A stretch of 64,000 nt of DNA from Collimonas antrihumi (GCF_018304965.1 NZ_JAGQED010000018.1:1-64000); one strand, 5' to 3'; positions 9,084 to 18,917 are shown, counted from the stretch's first letter. The notes: generated from the letters alone by a model not told the origin. Program-made: numbers and translations.

Positions 9084-10496
9084 CTATGCCGGCTTATGCC
9101 CGGTTAGCGCGGCGCCGGCATTTAGTGGCAGCCGCCGGGTTACCGGAATCGACGCCATCGAAAACAGGCCGATGACTATGAAGGCCGGCCAGAAATCTGC
9201 GGCCACGATGGTCGAATGACCTTGCAGGCGGCTCGACATGTGTACCGCCAGACCGCCGATGGTCACCCCCAGGCCCAAAGAAATCTGCTGTACCACGCTG
9301 GCCAGGCTGGTAGCGCGGCTGACATCGGCGCTATCCAGGTCGGCGTATGCCATGGTGTTGAGGCAGGTGAATTGCATGGAAGGGAAAAACCCGCCCAGCA
9401 GTACCACCGCCATCATCACCAGATACGGCGTGGCCGGGGTAAATAAACCGTACGACGCCAGCGCCAGTCCGGCCAGCACCGCGTTCCAGATCAACACTGA
9501 ACGGAAGCCGTAACGGCGCAGGACCGACGTACCGATGGCTTTCATGAAGATCGCGCCGAAGGCCGACGCGCAAGTGATGGTGCCGGCGTGAAAGGCATTC
9601 ATGCCAAAACCGATCTGCAAAGCCAGCGGCAGCAGGAACGGCACCGCGCCCAGCCCGATCCGGAACAGCGAACCGCCCAGCACGCTGGCGCGGAAGGTCG
9701 GAATCCGCAACAAACGCAGATCCAGCAACGGGAACGGCTCGCGCCGCGCATGCAGCAAATACACGTATAAGGTCGAGCCGCCCAGCACCATCATCGCGAA
9801 TGCCCATTCCGACGCCAGCAACTCGCCATCGATCATCGACAAGCCCAGCATCGTCAGCGTGCTGCCGACTGCCGACAGGACAAAACCCTTCATGTCCAGC
9901 GGCTGCAAATCGTCGGAACGGTAATTCTCGATATAGCGGCTGGCGAGGTACATGCCAAGAATGCTGATAGGTACATTAATCAGGAAAATCCAGCGCCAGT
10001 GGAAATAAGTCGTGATGAAACCGCCCAGCGGCGGACCGATCACCGGCCCCAGTTGCGAGGGGATCGTCAGATAGCTGATGGCTTTGACCAGTTCGGTACG
10101 CGGTACCGAACGGAAAATCACGATGCGCCCGACCGGCACCATCATGGCGCCGCCTATGCCTTGCAAAAAGCGCGCAGCGACAAATGCCGCCAGCGAGCTG
10201 GACGCGGCGCACATCAGCGAACCCGCCAGGAACACCATGATGGCGGAACGGAATACGGTGCGCGCGCCGAAGCGATCGGCAACCCAGCCGCTGATCGGGA
10301 TGAACACGCCGAGCCCGACCACATATGAGGTCAATGCCAGTTTAAGGGTAAGAGGGTCTTGTCCGAGGTCGCGCGCCAGTACTGGCAGCGACGTGGCAAT
10401 CACCGTCGCGTCCATGTTTTCCATGAACAGCGCACAAGCGACAATTAGCGGAATGAGAAGAGTACGTTGCACTGCCGATGATCGTAAGGTAAACAA
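9084..10496 (-). CDS. MFS multidrug exporter, DHA2 (EmrB/QacA) family
   Basis: About 470 residues with roughly 12-14 membrane helices. Family motifs are visible: MDATVIATSLPVLARDL in the first helix region, GWVADRFGARTVF (motif A, loop 2-3), and QLGPVIGPPLGGFI (motif C of drug antiporters, helix 5). It would export small hydrophobic compounds in exchange for protons across the inner membrane. The start is uncertain. The frame opens with TTG at 10494-10496 and has a GTG at 10472; there is no in-frame ATG before the first helix and no clear ribosome binding site. No membrane-fusion EmrA-like partner is adjacent. An inverted repeat lies directly upstream. Confidence 0.85.
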   Translation of the reverse strand: MFTLRSSAVQRTLLIPLIVACALFMENMDATVIATSLPVLARDLGQDPLTLKLALTSYVVGLGVFIPISGWVADRFGARTVFRSAIMVFLAGSLMCAASSSLAAFVAARFLQGIGGAMMVPVGRIVIFRSVPRTELVKAISYLTIPSQLGPVIGPPLGGFITTYFHWRWIFLINVPISILGMYLASRYIENYRSDDLQPLDMKGFVLSAVGSTLTMLGLSMIDGELLASEWAFAMMVLGGSTLYVYLLHARREPFPLLDLRLLRIPTFRASVLGGSLFRIGLGAVPFLLPLALQIGFGMNAFHAGTITCASAFGAIFMKAIGTSVLRRYGFRSVLIWNAVLAGLALASYGLFTPATPYLVMMAVVLLGGFFPSMQFTCLNTMAYADLDSADVSRATSLASVVQQISLGLGVTIGGLAVHMSSRLQGHSTIVAADFWPAFIVIGLFSMASIPVTRRLPLNAGAALTGHKPA

Positions 10497-10500
10497 AAAG

Positions 10501-10526
10501 ACAGATGCACGCAGTGTTGCATCTGT
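10501..10526. promoter_or_regulatory. Inverted repeat abutting the start of the MFS gene
   Basis: ACAGATGCA (10501-10509) and TGCATCTGT (10518-10526) form a perfect 9-base inverted repeat with an 8-base spacer. It lies within 30 bases upstream of the proposed TTG start. It could be a repressor operator (TetR/MarR type) or a leader hairpin covering the ribosome binding region. No regulator gene is adjacent. Confidence 0.4.
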
Positions 10527-10608
10527 CTGGTCAGGAGTTTACACCTATTCGTGAAAGCCGGCAGGATGTACGACAACTACCTGTTCATTATGCAGAAACG
10601 GCATGGCG

Positions 10609-10977
10609 TCAGGCCAGCTTGCGTTGCCCCGGATCGTAGTAAAACTGTTCTTCAACGATCTTGTCCCCGCGCCAAAGCTGCCAGGCAATTTCGTCTTGCC
10701 GGAAACTGCGGCCATCGTGGGCCACTATTTCGAACAGCCAGTTGATGGCCACCCGGTCACCATCGATCAGGAAGGATTTGGCTGCCAGCGTGCGGATTTC
10801 CTTGCAAGCGGCCAGCGCTTTTTCCTCTCCCGCGACTAACAACTGCATTCCTTTGCGCGGCGGCTCCTGGTTTTCCTGCATGGATGCATCTTCGGCATAA
10901 AATTCCCGGATCGCTTCTACATACTTGCCTTGCACAACCAACGCGATGAAGCTTTCAACATGTTCTCGACCTGGCAT
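10609..10977 (-). CDS. SnoaL/NTF2-like fold protein
   Basis: 122 residues from the ATG at 10977, which has AGGA nine bases upstream. The longer open frame to 11334 runs antisense through the cupin gene and is not credible. The sequence fits the nuclear transport factor 2-like (SnoaL-like) fold: an N-terminal helix MPGREHVESFIALVV, FYAEDASMQEN, and later strands INWLFEIV and IAWQLWRGDKIVEEQFYYD. Members are small enzymes or ligand-binding proteins, and the substrate here cannot be told. It lies downstream of a cupin gene on the same strand and may share its transcript. Confidence 0.75.
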   Translation of the reverse strand: MPGREHVESFIALVVQGKYVEAIREFYAEDASMQENQEPPRKGMQLLVAGEEKALAACKEIRTLAAKSFLIDGDRVAINWLFEIVAHDGRSFRQDEIAWQLWRGDKIVEEQFYYDPGQRKLA

Positions 10978-11035
10978 GGGATGGTCCTGTAATGTAATGG
11001 AACGAAGTGGATAGGAATCAAAACTATACCCCGCT

Positions 11036-11554
11036 TCAGAACGGCCCGTTGGACTCGCGTAATTTATCCGGCAAGCCGTCATGCGGACCGAGCGGATCCT
11101 TCGGCGCCCCGGCCCAATACAGATCACCGATTCCTGTATTCCGGTCAGGATGCAAGGGATAATAAACCTGGTTATCGGCAGGCCGGCGTTCCCCCACCAC
11201 CAGCAGTCGGACGTCGCTGTCCGTATTGTTGATAAAGGTATGTGCGATACCTGTACCGGCGGGAAATCCGACGCCGTCGCCCTGCGCCAGCCGATGCAGA
11301 TGGCCGTCCAGCCATACATCCGGATTACCTTCAATGACGTAGACGAATTCTTCTTCCGTCTTCTCGGCGTGCGGCCACGACGTACGGCGCCCGGGCGGCA
11401 GCACTTCGTGATGAATACCGAGGCGATTCAAACCGAATACGCGGCCGAACGGCGAACCTATCGCCATCAGCTCGGCGCTGCCGGGATAGCCCGAGTTATC
11501 CGCATCCTGAATCTCCTGCCAGTGTTTGATGCATTCCGGTCTATTCATTGTCAT
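11036..11554 (-). CDS. Cupin-domain protein
   Basis: 172 residues. A single cupin barrel with motif 1 around HAEKTEEEFVYVIEGNPDVW (His, Glu and Glu candidates for the metal site) and motif 2 around GDGVGFPAGTGIAHTFIN. A C-terminal extension includes VYYPLHPDRNTGIGDLYWAG. Cupins of this kind are sugar isomerase-like or ligand-binding proteins. The reaction cannot be assigned. ATG codons at 11554 and 11548 are both possible starts. The gene follows kdpE by 18 bases on the same strand, so read-through from the kdp regulators is likely. A functional link to potassium control is not evident. Confidence 0.8.
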   Translation of the reverse strand: MTMNRPECIKHWQEIQDADNSGYPGSAELMAIGSPFGRVFGLNRLGIHHEVLPPGRRTSWPHAEKTEEEFVYVIEGNPDVWLDGHLHRLAQGDGVGFPAGTGIAHTFINNTDSDVRLLVVGERRPADNQVYYPLHPDRNTGIGDLYWAGAPKDPLGPHDGLPDKLRESNGPF

Positions 11555-11572
11555 TCCCTAACTGGCTTGTCT

Positions 11573-12274
11573 TTATTGTGAAAGCAGAATCCGATAGCCG
11601 ACCGCGGTTTCAGTCAGCAGATGTTTTGGCTGGGCCGGATCGTCTTCCAGTTTCTGCCGCAAGTGTCCCATATAAATCCGCAGATAGTGGCCGCTCTCCG
11701 AATGCGATGGCCCCCACACTTCTTTCAGCAGCTGCGGATTGGTCACTACCCGTCCGGCGTTGGCTATCAGCACCGTCAACAACCGATACTCGGTCGGCGT
11801 CAGATGTACTTGCTGTTGCGCCTTGGTGACCAGCCGTGCTTGCAGGTCAAGCGTGACGTCGCCGAAACGGATCAGGCCATCGTCACCGGCCAGCGGCTGG
11901 TGTTGGCGCCGCAACGTAGCGCGCACCCGCGCCAGCAATTCGCCGACGCCGAACGGCTTGCTCAGGTAATCGTCGGCGCCGGCATCCAGTGCTTTGATCT
12001 TGTCGGTTTCATTGACCCGTGCCGACAGCACGATGATTGGCACGCGCGACCATTTCCTGACATCCAGGATGAAATCGACGCCGTCGCCGTCCGGCAGGCC
12101 GAGATCGAGAATCACCAGGTTCGGCTTGCGTGTGCCGCAATCGATCAGGCCACGCTGCATGGTCTCTGCTTCAAACACCTGCCAGCCTTCGCTCTCCAGA
12201 GCGGCGCGGACAAAACGCCGGATCTGCGGTTCGTCTTCTACCAGCAGTGCTACGGGTGTCGGTTGCATCGTCAT
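11573..12274 (-). CDS. kdpE: KdpE response regulator (OmpR family)
   Basis: 233 residues. Receiver domain with the acidic pocket in LLVEDEPQ, phospho-acceptor Asp in LVILDLGLPDGDG, and Lys in DDYLSKPFG. The C-terminal winged helix includes LTPTEYRLLTVLI and HYLRIYMGHLRQKLEDDP. KdpE is phosphorylated by KdpD and activates the potassium-uptake operon under potassium limitation or osmotic stress. Its start overlaps the kdpD stop by four bases (ATGA), so the pair is coupled. The likely target is the T-rich site at 21015-21046 upstream of the structural operon. Confidence 0.95.
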   Translation of the reverse strand: MTMQPTPVALLVEDEPQIRRFVRAALESEGWQVFEAETMQRGLIDCGTRKPNLVILDLGLPDGDGVDFILDVRKWSRVPIIVLSARVNETDKIKALDAGADDYLSKPFGVGELLARVRATLRRQHQPLAGDDGLIRFGDVTLDLQARLVTKAQQQVHLTPTEYRLLTVLIANAGRVVTNPQLLKEVWGPSHSESGHYLRIYMGHLRQKLEDDPAQPKHLLTETAVGYRILLSQ

Positions 12275-15072
12275 GCTCTCTCTGTGTCGTCGCCGACGCT
12301 CGGTTTGTGTTCTTCAAGGTCGGGCATGCCGGGAGGTATCCCGAGCGGAATGGTAAAGATGAATTCAGCGCCGCGCTGGCCGCTTTGGCCAAGATGATCG
12401 CTGCGGGCGTGGATGGTGCCGCCGTGGGCCTCGACAATCGCGCGGCAAATCGCCAGCCCTAGCCCGACGCCGGGTTTGGCCGATTCGCGCTCGCCGCGTG
12501 TGAATTTCTCGAATATCGCATCCTCCATACCGGCCGGCAGACCTGGTCCGTCATCTGCCACGGTAACCGCCAGGAAACCGCCGTTGACCACAGCGCCCAA
12601 TACGATGTGCGAGCCGGCCGGCGTGTACTTGGCGGCGTTCTCCAGCAAATTGCACAGCACGCGCTCAATCAATACCGCATCGAAACGAATCAACGGCAGC
12701 TCGTGCGCGACCCGGATTTCCACCTGATGTCCAAGCAACGCAGAGCCACTGGCGCGCAACGCACTGCCGACCACTTCCTCGAACGGCTGCCATTGCAGAT
12801 TCAACTTTACCTCTCCGCTCTGGATTCTGGCCATATCCAACAGATTGGTGACCAATGCGCTCATGCGCAGCATTTCGCTATGCAGCGCGCCGGCCAGCAC
12901 TTGCTGGTGCTGTTGCAATGGCGGTTTGGATAACACCAGCGACTCGGACAAACCAATCAAGGCCGTCAGAGGCGTGCGCAAATCATGCGACAGCGCGGAC
13001 AACAGGGAATTGCGCAAACGCTCGGATTCCATGCGCACCAAGGCATCCTGCGCCACTTCGACATAGTGCACGCGCTCCAACGCAATCGCGGTCAAGGTGG
13101 CGAACGTGTACAGCTGTTGCTGCTGCTCCGGAATCAGGATCCAGCGCCGACTGTGCGGCAAGATCACCAGCACGCCTCGGGTGCGCATCGGCGCCACCAA
13201 GGGCAGATACAGATAGCTGCTGGCCGGCAGCGTGTCGGTGCCGATGCCGGCGCTGCTGGCGTTGTCGAAAGCCCACTGGGCGATACCCATGTCGAGCGCG
13301 GTAGCGACATTCGCCACGTCATCCGGTATCACCGCCGGCATTTGCAGTCTGCCGGCATCATCCGGTATCAGCAGCAAAGTCTTGGCCTGGAAACTGCGTT
13401 GCAGGAACAGCCGGCTGGTTTCAAATATCTGCTCGGTCTGCAGCACGCCGGACAAGGCCCTGGCGAATTCGAACAAGGCGCGCGAGCGTGCTTCACGGTC
13501 TGACGCGATGCGCGCCTGATAGCGCAATCCGGCGGTCAAATGGGTGATCGTCAGGCCTACCGCCAGCATCACGCCGAAGGTCAGCAAGTACTGGAAATCG
13601 CTGACCGCAAACGAAAAACGCGGCGGCACGAAAAAGAAATCGAAAGAAGCGATACTCAGCAACGCGACAAAGATTGCCGGTCCGCGGCCGTAACGGGTGG
13701 CGATCAAGACTTCTGCCAACAGATACAGCATGACGATGTTGGCCAGGTCGAAAAACGGCAGTATCGGCGTCGCCAGCAGGGTTACCAGCACACATGCCGC
13801 AAGCGCCCATGCATAACCCCACCATTCGATCCGACTCTGCATCGGCACGTGGCGCGGCGAGATTTTTCCAGCAGCGTCTCCCTGCTTTTCCGCAGCGCCG
13901 GTCGGCGGCACGCCGATTTCAATCAGGTCGACGTCGCTCGCAAGCGCGGCGATGCGCGCGGATTGGCTAGCCTGCCAGGGAAACTTGCGCTGGCTACGGC
14001 CAATGATGATCTTTGAAAAATTATGGCTGCGGGCATAGCCGGCCATAACGGCAGCTACTTCGTTGCCGGCCAATACGGCGGTTGTCGCTCCCAGATCCTG
14101 CGCCAGCTTGAGCGTCTTCAGGATGCGTTCGCGCTTGGCGGACGGAAAACGCTGCAACCTTGGCGTCTCGACATATACCGCATGCCATTCGGCATTGAGC
14201 TGGGTCGCCAGCCGTGCAGTGCTGCGGATGACATGTTCTGCGCTTGGTGAAGGGCCGACGCAAGCCAGCAAGGCGGCATCGGTCTGCCACACCGCGCCTA
14301 TCGATTTTTCAATCCGGTAGGCTTGGACATCGCCCTGCAAACGATCCGCGGTACGGCGCAATGCCAGTTCACGCAGCGCGATCAGATTGCCTTTGCGAAA
14401 AAAATTACGTGAGGCGCGTTCGGCTTGCGGCAGCTTGTAGACTTTGCCGAGCTTGAGCCGGTTCAGCAATTCATCGGCCGGCAAATCCACCAGCACCACT
14501 TCGTCGGCGGCATCGAACACGGTATCCGGCAAGGTTTCCGCAACCCGGATGCCGGTAATTCCGCCGACCACGTCGTTCAAGCTTTCCAGGTGCTGGACAT
14601 TCAGCGTGGTGAAGACATCGATCCCGGCATTCAGTAATTCTTCAACGTCTTGCCAGCGCTTCGGATGGCGTGAACCGGCGGCATTGGAATGCGCCAGTTC
14701 ATCCACCAGGATCAGCGAAGGCTTGCGCCGCAAGGCGGCGTCCAGATCGAATTCCGGCAGCTGCTTGTCGCGATACGCGACCTGCTTCATGGGCAGCAAT
14801 TCCAGTCCGTTCAACATGGCGGCGGTTTCAGCCCGGCCATGGCTCTCGATCACACCGGCCAACACATCACGGCCTTCACTATGCAATTTATGCGCAGCCC
14901 CGAGCATCGCGTAGGTTTTCCCGACACCTGCCGAGGCGCCGAAATAGATCCGCAATTTTCCTCGTCCGGCCAGACTCTCCTGCACCTGCAGTTGCGCCAG
15001 GAGAGCATCCGGATCGGGACGCAGATCGTCGTTTGAATAGGGTGAAGACACTGATTGCCTTGTAAAAGCCAT
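12271..15072 (-). CDS. kdpD: KdpD sensor histidine kinase
   Basis: 933 residues, close to the family's usual length. The N-terminal KdpD domain has a Walker A-like GASAGVGKTYAML near residue 47 and the RHPKRWQDVEELL stretch. A universal-stress-protein-like domain follows at about 250-380. Then come four closely spaced membrane helices at ~420-510, a GAF-like region, and a histidine kinase with H box ALSHDLRTPLT, N box LLENAAKYTPAG and G boxes VADDGPGLP and GVGLGLAI. It senses low potassium or turgor at the inner membrane and controls KdpE. A 10-base inverted repeat lies upstream, between it and the porin gene, so it may have its own promoter. Confidence 0.96.
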   Translation of the reverse strand: MAFTRQSVSSPYSNDDLRPDPDALLAQLQVQESLAGRGKLRIYFGASAGVGKTYAMLGAAHKLHSEGRDVLAGVIESHGRAETAAMLNGLELLPMKQVAYRDKQLPEFDLDAALRRKPSLILVDELAHSNAAGSRHPKRWQDVEELLNAGIDVFTTLNVQHLESLNDVVGGITGIRVAETLPDTVFDAADEVVLVDLPADELLNRLKLGKVYKLPQAERASRNFFRKGNLIALRELALRRTADRLQGDVQAYRIEKSIGAVWQTDAALLACVGPSPSAEHVIRSTARLATQLNAEWHAVYVETPRLQRFPSAKRERILKTLKLAQDLGATTAVLAGNEVAAVMAGYARSHNFSKIIIGRSQRKFPWQASQSARIAALASDVDLIEIGVPPTGAAEKQGDAAGKISPRHVPMQSRIEWWGYAWALAACVLVTLLATPILPFFDLANIVMLYLLAEVLIATRYGRGPAIFVALLSIASFDFFFVPPRFSFAVSDFQYLLTFGVMLAVGLTITHLTAGLRYQARIASDREARSRALFEFARALSGVLQTEQIFETSRLFLQRSFQAKTLLLIPDDAGRLQMPAVIPDDVANVATALDMGIAQWAFDNASSAGIGTDTLPASSYLYLPLVAPMRTRGVLVILPHSRRWILIPEQQQQLYTFATLTAIALERVHYVEVAQDALVRMESERLRNSLLSALSHDLRTPLTALIGLSESLVLSKPPLQQHQQVLAGALHSEMLRMSALVTNLLDMARIQSGEVKLNLQWQPFEEVVGSALRASGSALLGHQVEIRVAHELPLIRFDAVLIERVLCNLLENAAKYTPAGSHIVLGAVVNGGFLAVTVADDGPGLPAGMEDAIFEKFTRGERESAKPGVGLGLAICRAIVEAHGGTIHARSDHLGQSGQRGAEFIFTIPLGIPPGMPDLEEHKPSVGDDTERA

Positions 15073-15090
15073 CGATATAGCAATATATCA

Positions 15091-15147
15091 ATCGTAGCGC
15101 AAAATGCAGATTGAATTCGGTAGATTGAATCCGTCTGGCGCTACGAT
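15091..15147. promoter_or_regulatory. Inverted and direct repeats between the TorF porin and kdpD
   Basis: ATCGTAGCGC (15091-15100) and GCGCTACGAT (15138-15147) are perfect 10-base arms. They enclose a direct repeat AGATTGAAT (near 15108 and 15122). There is no T-run, so it is more likely an operator or processing site than a terminator. It sits just upstream of kdpD. Confidence 0.4.
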
Positions 15148-15161
15148 ATCCTGAAAGCTAG

Positions 15162-15917
15162 TTAAAACGTTTTCGTCGCCGATACTACCAACGCCGTTTT
15201 ACCCAGGTTTTTGCGATCCGGCGCCGGCCCGACGTAATTATTGGTGTCGGTACCGATCACGGCAACGCTGCCTGACAGGATGCCGAAATCCTTGGTCAGG
15301 CCGATTTTCCAGTCGTTATAGCTTAATGTCGAATTATTTTTGACGGTTTGATGGCCGGCATGCAAATTGACCGTATAACCGTTGCTGACATCGACATTGG
15401 CGCCAAGGTCCAGGTAGCCGCTGTTCTTGCTGTTGGCGGCGCCGAACAGATTGGTCAGCGACTGCGAATATTTGATATATGCGGGACCGTAGCCAAGCTG
15501 TCCATAAAGTTCCGTCGTATCGGCATCAGGATTCAGGTCATTGGATGGGTAGACATACGACAGGACTCCGAAATCGTAGCTCAGGTCTTGTGTGAAATTA
15601 CCTTTCTTTCCGGCATAGATATCCCACTCGATATTGCCGTTGCCGCCACTGTCCTTGACCCATTTAAGCGTCGATAGCCAGGTGCCGGCATACAGGCCGG
15701 TTGGATTATTGCTGTAGTCTGCGCCGCCCTGCAGAGCCGGCTCCAGACGTGTTTGGGAGATACCGCGAAAGCGATAGTCGGAGACGACGCCGACATTGAA
15801 CGTCAAGGAATTATCGGGACCGGCCTTCTCCACCTCCTCCGCCTGCGAGCAGTTTGCAATGAAGGCAGTAACGCCGATGACGGTAACCAGATTAGCAAAA
15901 CAGATAATTTTCTTCAT
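15162..15917 (-). CDS. TorF-family putative outer membrane porin
   Basis: 251 residues from the ATG at 15917; a TTG nine bases further upstream is also possible. An N-terminal signal sequence (MKKIICFANLVTVIG) with a cleavage region near residue 25 precedes a beta-barrel-like protein. The phrase FNVGVVSDYRFRGISQT is typical of the TorF/Gcw_chp family, and the protein ends in a C-terminal Phe after alternating hydrophobic strands, as outer membrane barrels do. The substrate is unknown. The gene lies between kdpC and kdpD on the same strand, an unusual position that suggests it came in as an insertion or serves potassium or ion entry. A MITE sits 32 bases upstream, in its leader. Confidence 0.8.
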   Translation of the reverse strand: MKKIICFANLVTVIGVTAFIANCSQAEEVEKAGPDNSLTFNVGVVSDYRFRGISQTRLEPALQGGADYSNNPTGLYAGTWLSTLKWVKDSGGNGNIEWDIYAGKKGNFTQDLSYDFGVLSYVYPSNDLNPDADTTELYGQLGYGPAYIKYSQSLTNLFGAANSKNSGYLDLGANVDVSNGYTVNLHAGHQTVKNNSTLSYNDWKIGLTKDFGILSGSVAVIGTDTNNYVGPAPDRKNLGKTALVVSATKTF

Positions 15918-15949
15918 GAATTCCAAGTGATAGAAAAATGGGGAGGACT

Positions 15950-16126
15950 TAATACCGTTAAGTCAAGGTTACCGCTTATAGCGCTTGGCACGTCATTCCC
16001 GCGAACGCGGGAATCCATTTTAACCACCATACTGTGCAACATGGATCCCCGCGTTCGCGGGGATGACGGAGTGACAGCATTGGTCCATCTAAAGAATACC
16101 GTTCGGGGCTTAACTTAACGGCATTA
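15950..16126. mobile_element. MITE copy 2 (177 bp) between kdpC and the porin gene
   Basis: Near-identical to the element at 8800-8977. The right end CTTAACTTAACGGCATTA (16109-16126) is exact, and the left end TAATACCGTTAAGTCAAG (15950-15967) differs at two positions. It fills the gap between the kdpC stop and the porin leader, leaving 10 bases to kdpC. Flanks GGGAGGACT and GGGACGGAACT resemble each other but are not a clean target duplication. Its internal palindromes would fold in any kdpC-porin read-through RNA. Confidence 0.85.
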
Positions 16127-16136
16127 GGGACGGAAC

Positions 16137-16793
16137 TTAATTTGAGGCCGGATGCTGCCGGTCCAGAGCCAGATTCAACGCTATGACATTGACGCGTGGC
16201 TCGCCGAGGAAACCAAGGCTGCGCTCCAGCTTTAAACTATCGATCAGACTATGCACGGTATCGACGTTCAATTTGCGTTCACGCGCAATGCGTCCCGCCT
16301 GGTAATAGGCCGCAGCAAGGCTGATTTCCGGATCCAGGCCGCTGCCGGAAGCCGTCACCAGATCGACCGGAATCGGTAGCGTGTTGCCTGGATCGGCGGC
16401 TTTCAAGGCATCGACCCGCCCCTTCACGGCATCTATCAGCGCCGGATTGCCCGGCCCGAAGTTAGAGCCGCCGGAAGACTGGGCGTTGTATGGCATAGGA
16501 CTGGTTGCTGACAGGCGTCCCCAGAAATAGTTGGGCGCGGAAAACTCCTGGCCGATTAGCCGTGAGCCGATCAGCTTGCCGTTTTGCACGATCAGACTGC
16601 CAGACGCCTGGTCGGGAAAAGCCACTTTGCCGATCCCGGTCACGGCCAGCGGATAGATCACGCCGCACAGCACGGTAAGACCGACGAACAGCACCAGTGC
16701 CGGCCGCAATACGCCTTGCGACGTGATTTTCGTGACGTTTGCTGCAGCTGCCGATGGCGCTGTAGACAGTGTTGTTGTAGATGCGGATTTCAT
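16137..16793 (-). CDS. kdpC: KdpC, potassium-transporting ATPase subunit C
   Basis: 218 residues, slightly long for the family because of an Ala/Ser/Thr-rich N-terminal tail of about 25 residues. One N-terminal membrane helix (ALVLFVGLTVLCGVIYPLAV) is followed by a soluble domain with LIGSRLIGQEFSAPNYFWGR, YNAQSSGGSNFGPGNPAL and the conserved VTASGSGLDPEIS. KdpC stabilises the KdpFABC complex and raises its nucleotide affinity. AGGAG lies eight bases before the ATG, and the gene follows kdpB by 14 bases. The MITE begins 10 bases past the stop. Confidence 0.96.
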   Translation of the reverse strand: MKSASTTTLSTAPSAAAANVTKITSQGVLRPALVLFVGLTVLCGVIYPLAVTGIGKVAFPDQASGSLIVQNGKLIGSRLIGQEFSAPNYFWGRLSATSPMPYNAQSSGGSNFGPGNPALIDAVKGRVDALKAADPGNTLPIPVDLVTASGSGLDPEISLAAAYYQAGRIARERKLNVDTVHSLIDSLKLERSLGFLGEPRVNVIALNLALDRQHPASN

Positions 16794-16807
16794 TTCAATA
16801 CTCCTGA

Positions 16808-18898
16808 TTACACCAGATGCATTACCGACAGAATCATGTCGATCAGTTTGATGCCGATAAAGGGCAATACGATACCGCCCAGGCCGTAGATCAGCAGGTT
16901 ACGACGCAATAGCGATGCAGCGCCGACCGCACGATACCTGACGCCTTTCAACGCCAGCGGAATCAATACCACGATGATCAAAGCGTTGAAGATAACCGCA
17001 GACATGATGGCCGACGACGGGCTGGCCAGGCGCATCACGTTAAGCGCTGCAAGCTGCGGATAAGTAGTGATGAACGCCGCCGGGATAATCGCGAAGTACT
17101 TGGCGATATCGTTGGCAATCGAAAAGGTCGACAAGGCGCCGCGCGTCATCAGCATCTGCTTGCCGATTTCGACGATTTCCAGCAACTTGGTCGGATTCGA
17201 ATCGAGATCGACCATATTACCGGCCTCTTTCGCCGCTTGCGTGCCGCTGTTCATCGCCACCGCTACGTCAGCCTGGGCCAGCGCCGGCGCATCGTTGGTG
17301 CCGTCGCCAGTCATCGCTACCAGCCGGCCTTCCGACTGATAGCTGCGGATCAGCTTGAGCTTGTCTTCCGGCGTCGCTTCGGCCAGAAAATCGTCGACCC
17401 CAGCTTCGGCGGCAATCGATGCTGCGGTGAGACGGTTATCGCCGGTGATCATGACAGTCTTGATCCCCATCCGGCGCAGTTCGGCAAAACGCTCCTTGAT
17501 GCCGCCCTTGACGATATCCTTCAGTTCGACCACGCCCATCACCACGCCTTCATCCACCACCACCAGTGGCGTGCTGCCGCGGCGGGCGACGTCGTCGACG
17601 TTGTGGGCGACTTCGGCTGGAAACGGCTGCCCCAGTTCTTGCAGATAGTTCTTGAGCGCTTCCGACGAACCTTTGCGGATTGCACGAATCTTGCCAAATT
17701 CGCCGATATCGATGCCACTCATGCGCGTCTGCGCGGTGAACGGCACGAAGGAGGCATGCAACGTGGTCATCTCGCGTTCACGAATATTGAAGCGCTGTTT
17801 TGCCAGCACCACGATACTGCGCCCTTCCGGCGTTTCATCCGCCAGCGAAGCAAGTTGCGCGACGTCTGCGAGTTGCTGCTCTGTGATGCCAGGTGCAGGA
17901 ATGAACGCCGAAGCCTGACGGTTACCGAGGGTAATGGTGCCAGTCTTGTCCAGCAACAGCACGTCAACGTCGCCGGCAGCTTCCACCGCACGGCCGGAGG
18001 TGGCGATCACATTGGCTTGCATCATGCGGCTCATGCCGGCCACGCCGATAGCGGACAGCAAGGCGCCGATGGTGGTCGGGATCAGACACACCAGCAAGGC
18101 AACCAGTACCGTGATCGTGATCGGCATACCGCTTTTGGCGGCAGTTACGCTAAACAGGGAGAATGGCAACAAGGTCACCGTCACCAGCAAGAACACAATA
18201 GTCAGCGCTACCAGCAAAATGGTGAGGGCGATTTCATTCGGTGTCTTTTGGCGCTTGGCGCTTTCCACCATCGAAATCATGCGGTCGAGGAAAGCTTCGC
18301 CTGGATTGACCGATACCCGTACCACCAGCCAGTCGGACAGCACCCGGGTGCCGCCGGTAACCGCGGAAAAGTCACCACCGGACTCGCGGATCACAGGAGC
18401 AGATTCGCCGGTGATCGCACTTTCGTCGACCGAGGCCACGCCTTCGATGACTTCGCCGTCGACCGGAATCACGTCGCCGGCTTCTACCAGCACGACATCA
18501 CCCTTGCGCAGATTGCTGGCCGGCGTTGCCGACCAGTTGCTGAGCTGGCCCTCAGGCTTGCTGTCGCGCTCCAGCTTTTTGGCTGAAACGGTTTGCTTCA
18601 AGGCGCGCAGCGATTCTGCCTGCGCCTTGCTGCGTCCTTCCGCCAAAGCCTCGGCGAAATTGGCAAACAGAACAGTGAACCAGAGCCATATCGAGATGGC
18701 CAGGATAAAAGCCGGACTGGCTTCACCTTTGCCGGTCAACGCTTGGAAATACAACAGCGTGGTCAGGATACTACCGATATAAACCACAAACATGACCGGG
18801 TTGCGCAATTGCGTTTGCGGCGCCAGCTTTTTAAACGATGCGACGATGGCCGGGCCCACGAGCGCGGAATCGAAGAGCGTCAGATTGGTGCGTGACAT
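16808..18898 (-). CDS. kdpB: KdpB, P-type ATPase catalytic subunit
   Basis: 696 residues from the ATG at 18898, which gives the family N-terminus [10 protein letters not shown]. It has P-type ATPase hallmarks: the actuator-domain TGES in SAITGESAP, the phosphorylated Asp in [12 protein letters not shown] (near residue 316), [10 protein letters not shown] and the hinge [10 protein letters not shown]. Six or seven membrane helices anchor it. It hydrolyses ATP to energise potassium import through KdpA at the inner membrane. Tightly spaced with kdpA (19 bases) and kdpC. Confidence 0.97.
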   Translation of the reverse strand: MSRTNLTLFDSALVGPAIVASFKKLAPQTQLRNPVMFVVYIGSILTTLLYFQALTGKGEASPAFILAISIWLWFTVLFANFAEALAEGRSKAQAESLRALKQTVSAKKLERDSKPEGQLSNWSATPASNLRKGDVVLVEAGDVIPVDGEVIEGVASVDESAITGESAPVIRESGGDFSAVTGGTRVLSDWLVVRVSVNPGEAFLDRMISMVESAKRQKTPNEIALTILLVALTIVFLLVTVTLLPFSLFSVTAAKSGMPITITVLVALLVCLIPTTIGALLSAIGVAGMSRMMQANVIATSGRAVEAAGDVDVLLLDKTGTITLGNRQASAFIPAPGITEQQLADVAQLASLADETPEGRSIVVLAKQRFNIREREMTTLHASFVPFTAQTRMSGIDIGEFGKIRAIRKGSSEALKNYLQELGQPFPAEVAHNVDDVARRGSTPLVVVDEGVVMGVVELKDIVKGGIKERFAELRRMGIKTVMITGDNRLTAASIAAEAGVDDFLAEATPEDKLKLIRSYQSEGRLVAMTGDGTNDAPALAQADVAVAMNSGTQAAKEAGNMVDLDSNPTKLLEIVEIGKQMLMTRGALSTFSIANDIAKYFAIIPAAFITTYPQLAALNVMRLASPSSAIMSAVIFNALIIVVLIPLALKGVRYRAVGAASLLRRNLLIYGLGGIVLPFIGIKLIDMILSVMHLV

Positions 18899-18917
18899 GA
18901 TGTTCCTTCTTCTTATC

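Noticed and set aside
10978-11334. Upstream extension of the NTF2-like frame
   Set aside because: It runs through the cupin gene in another frame; the ATG at 10977 with AGGA is better.
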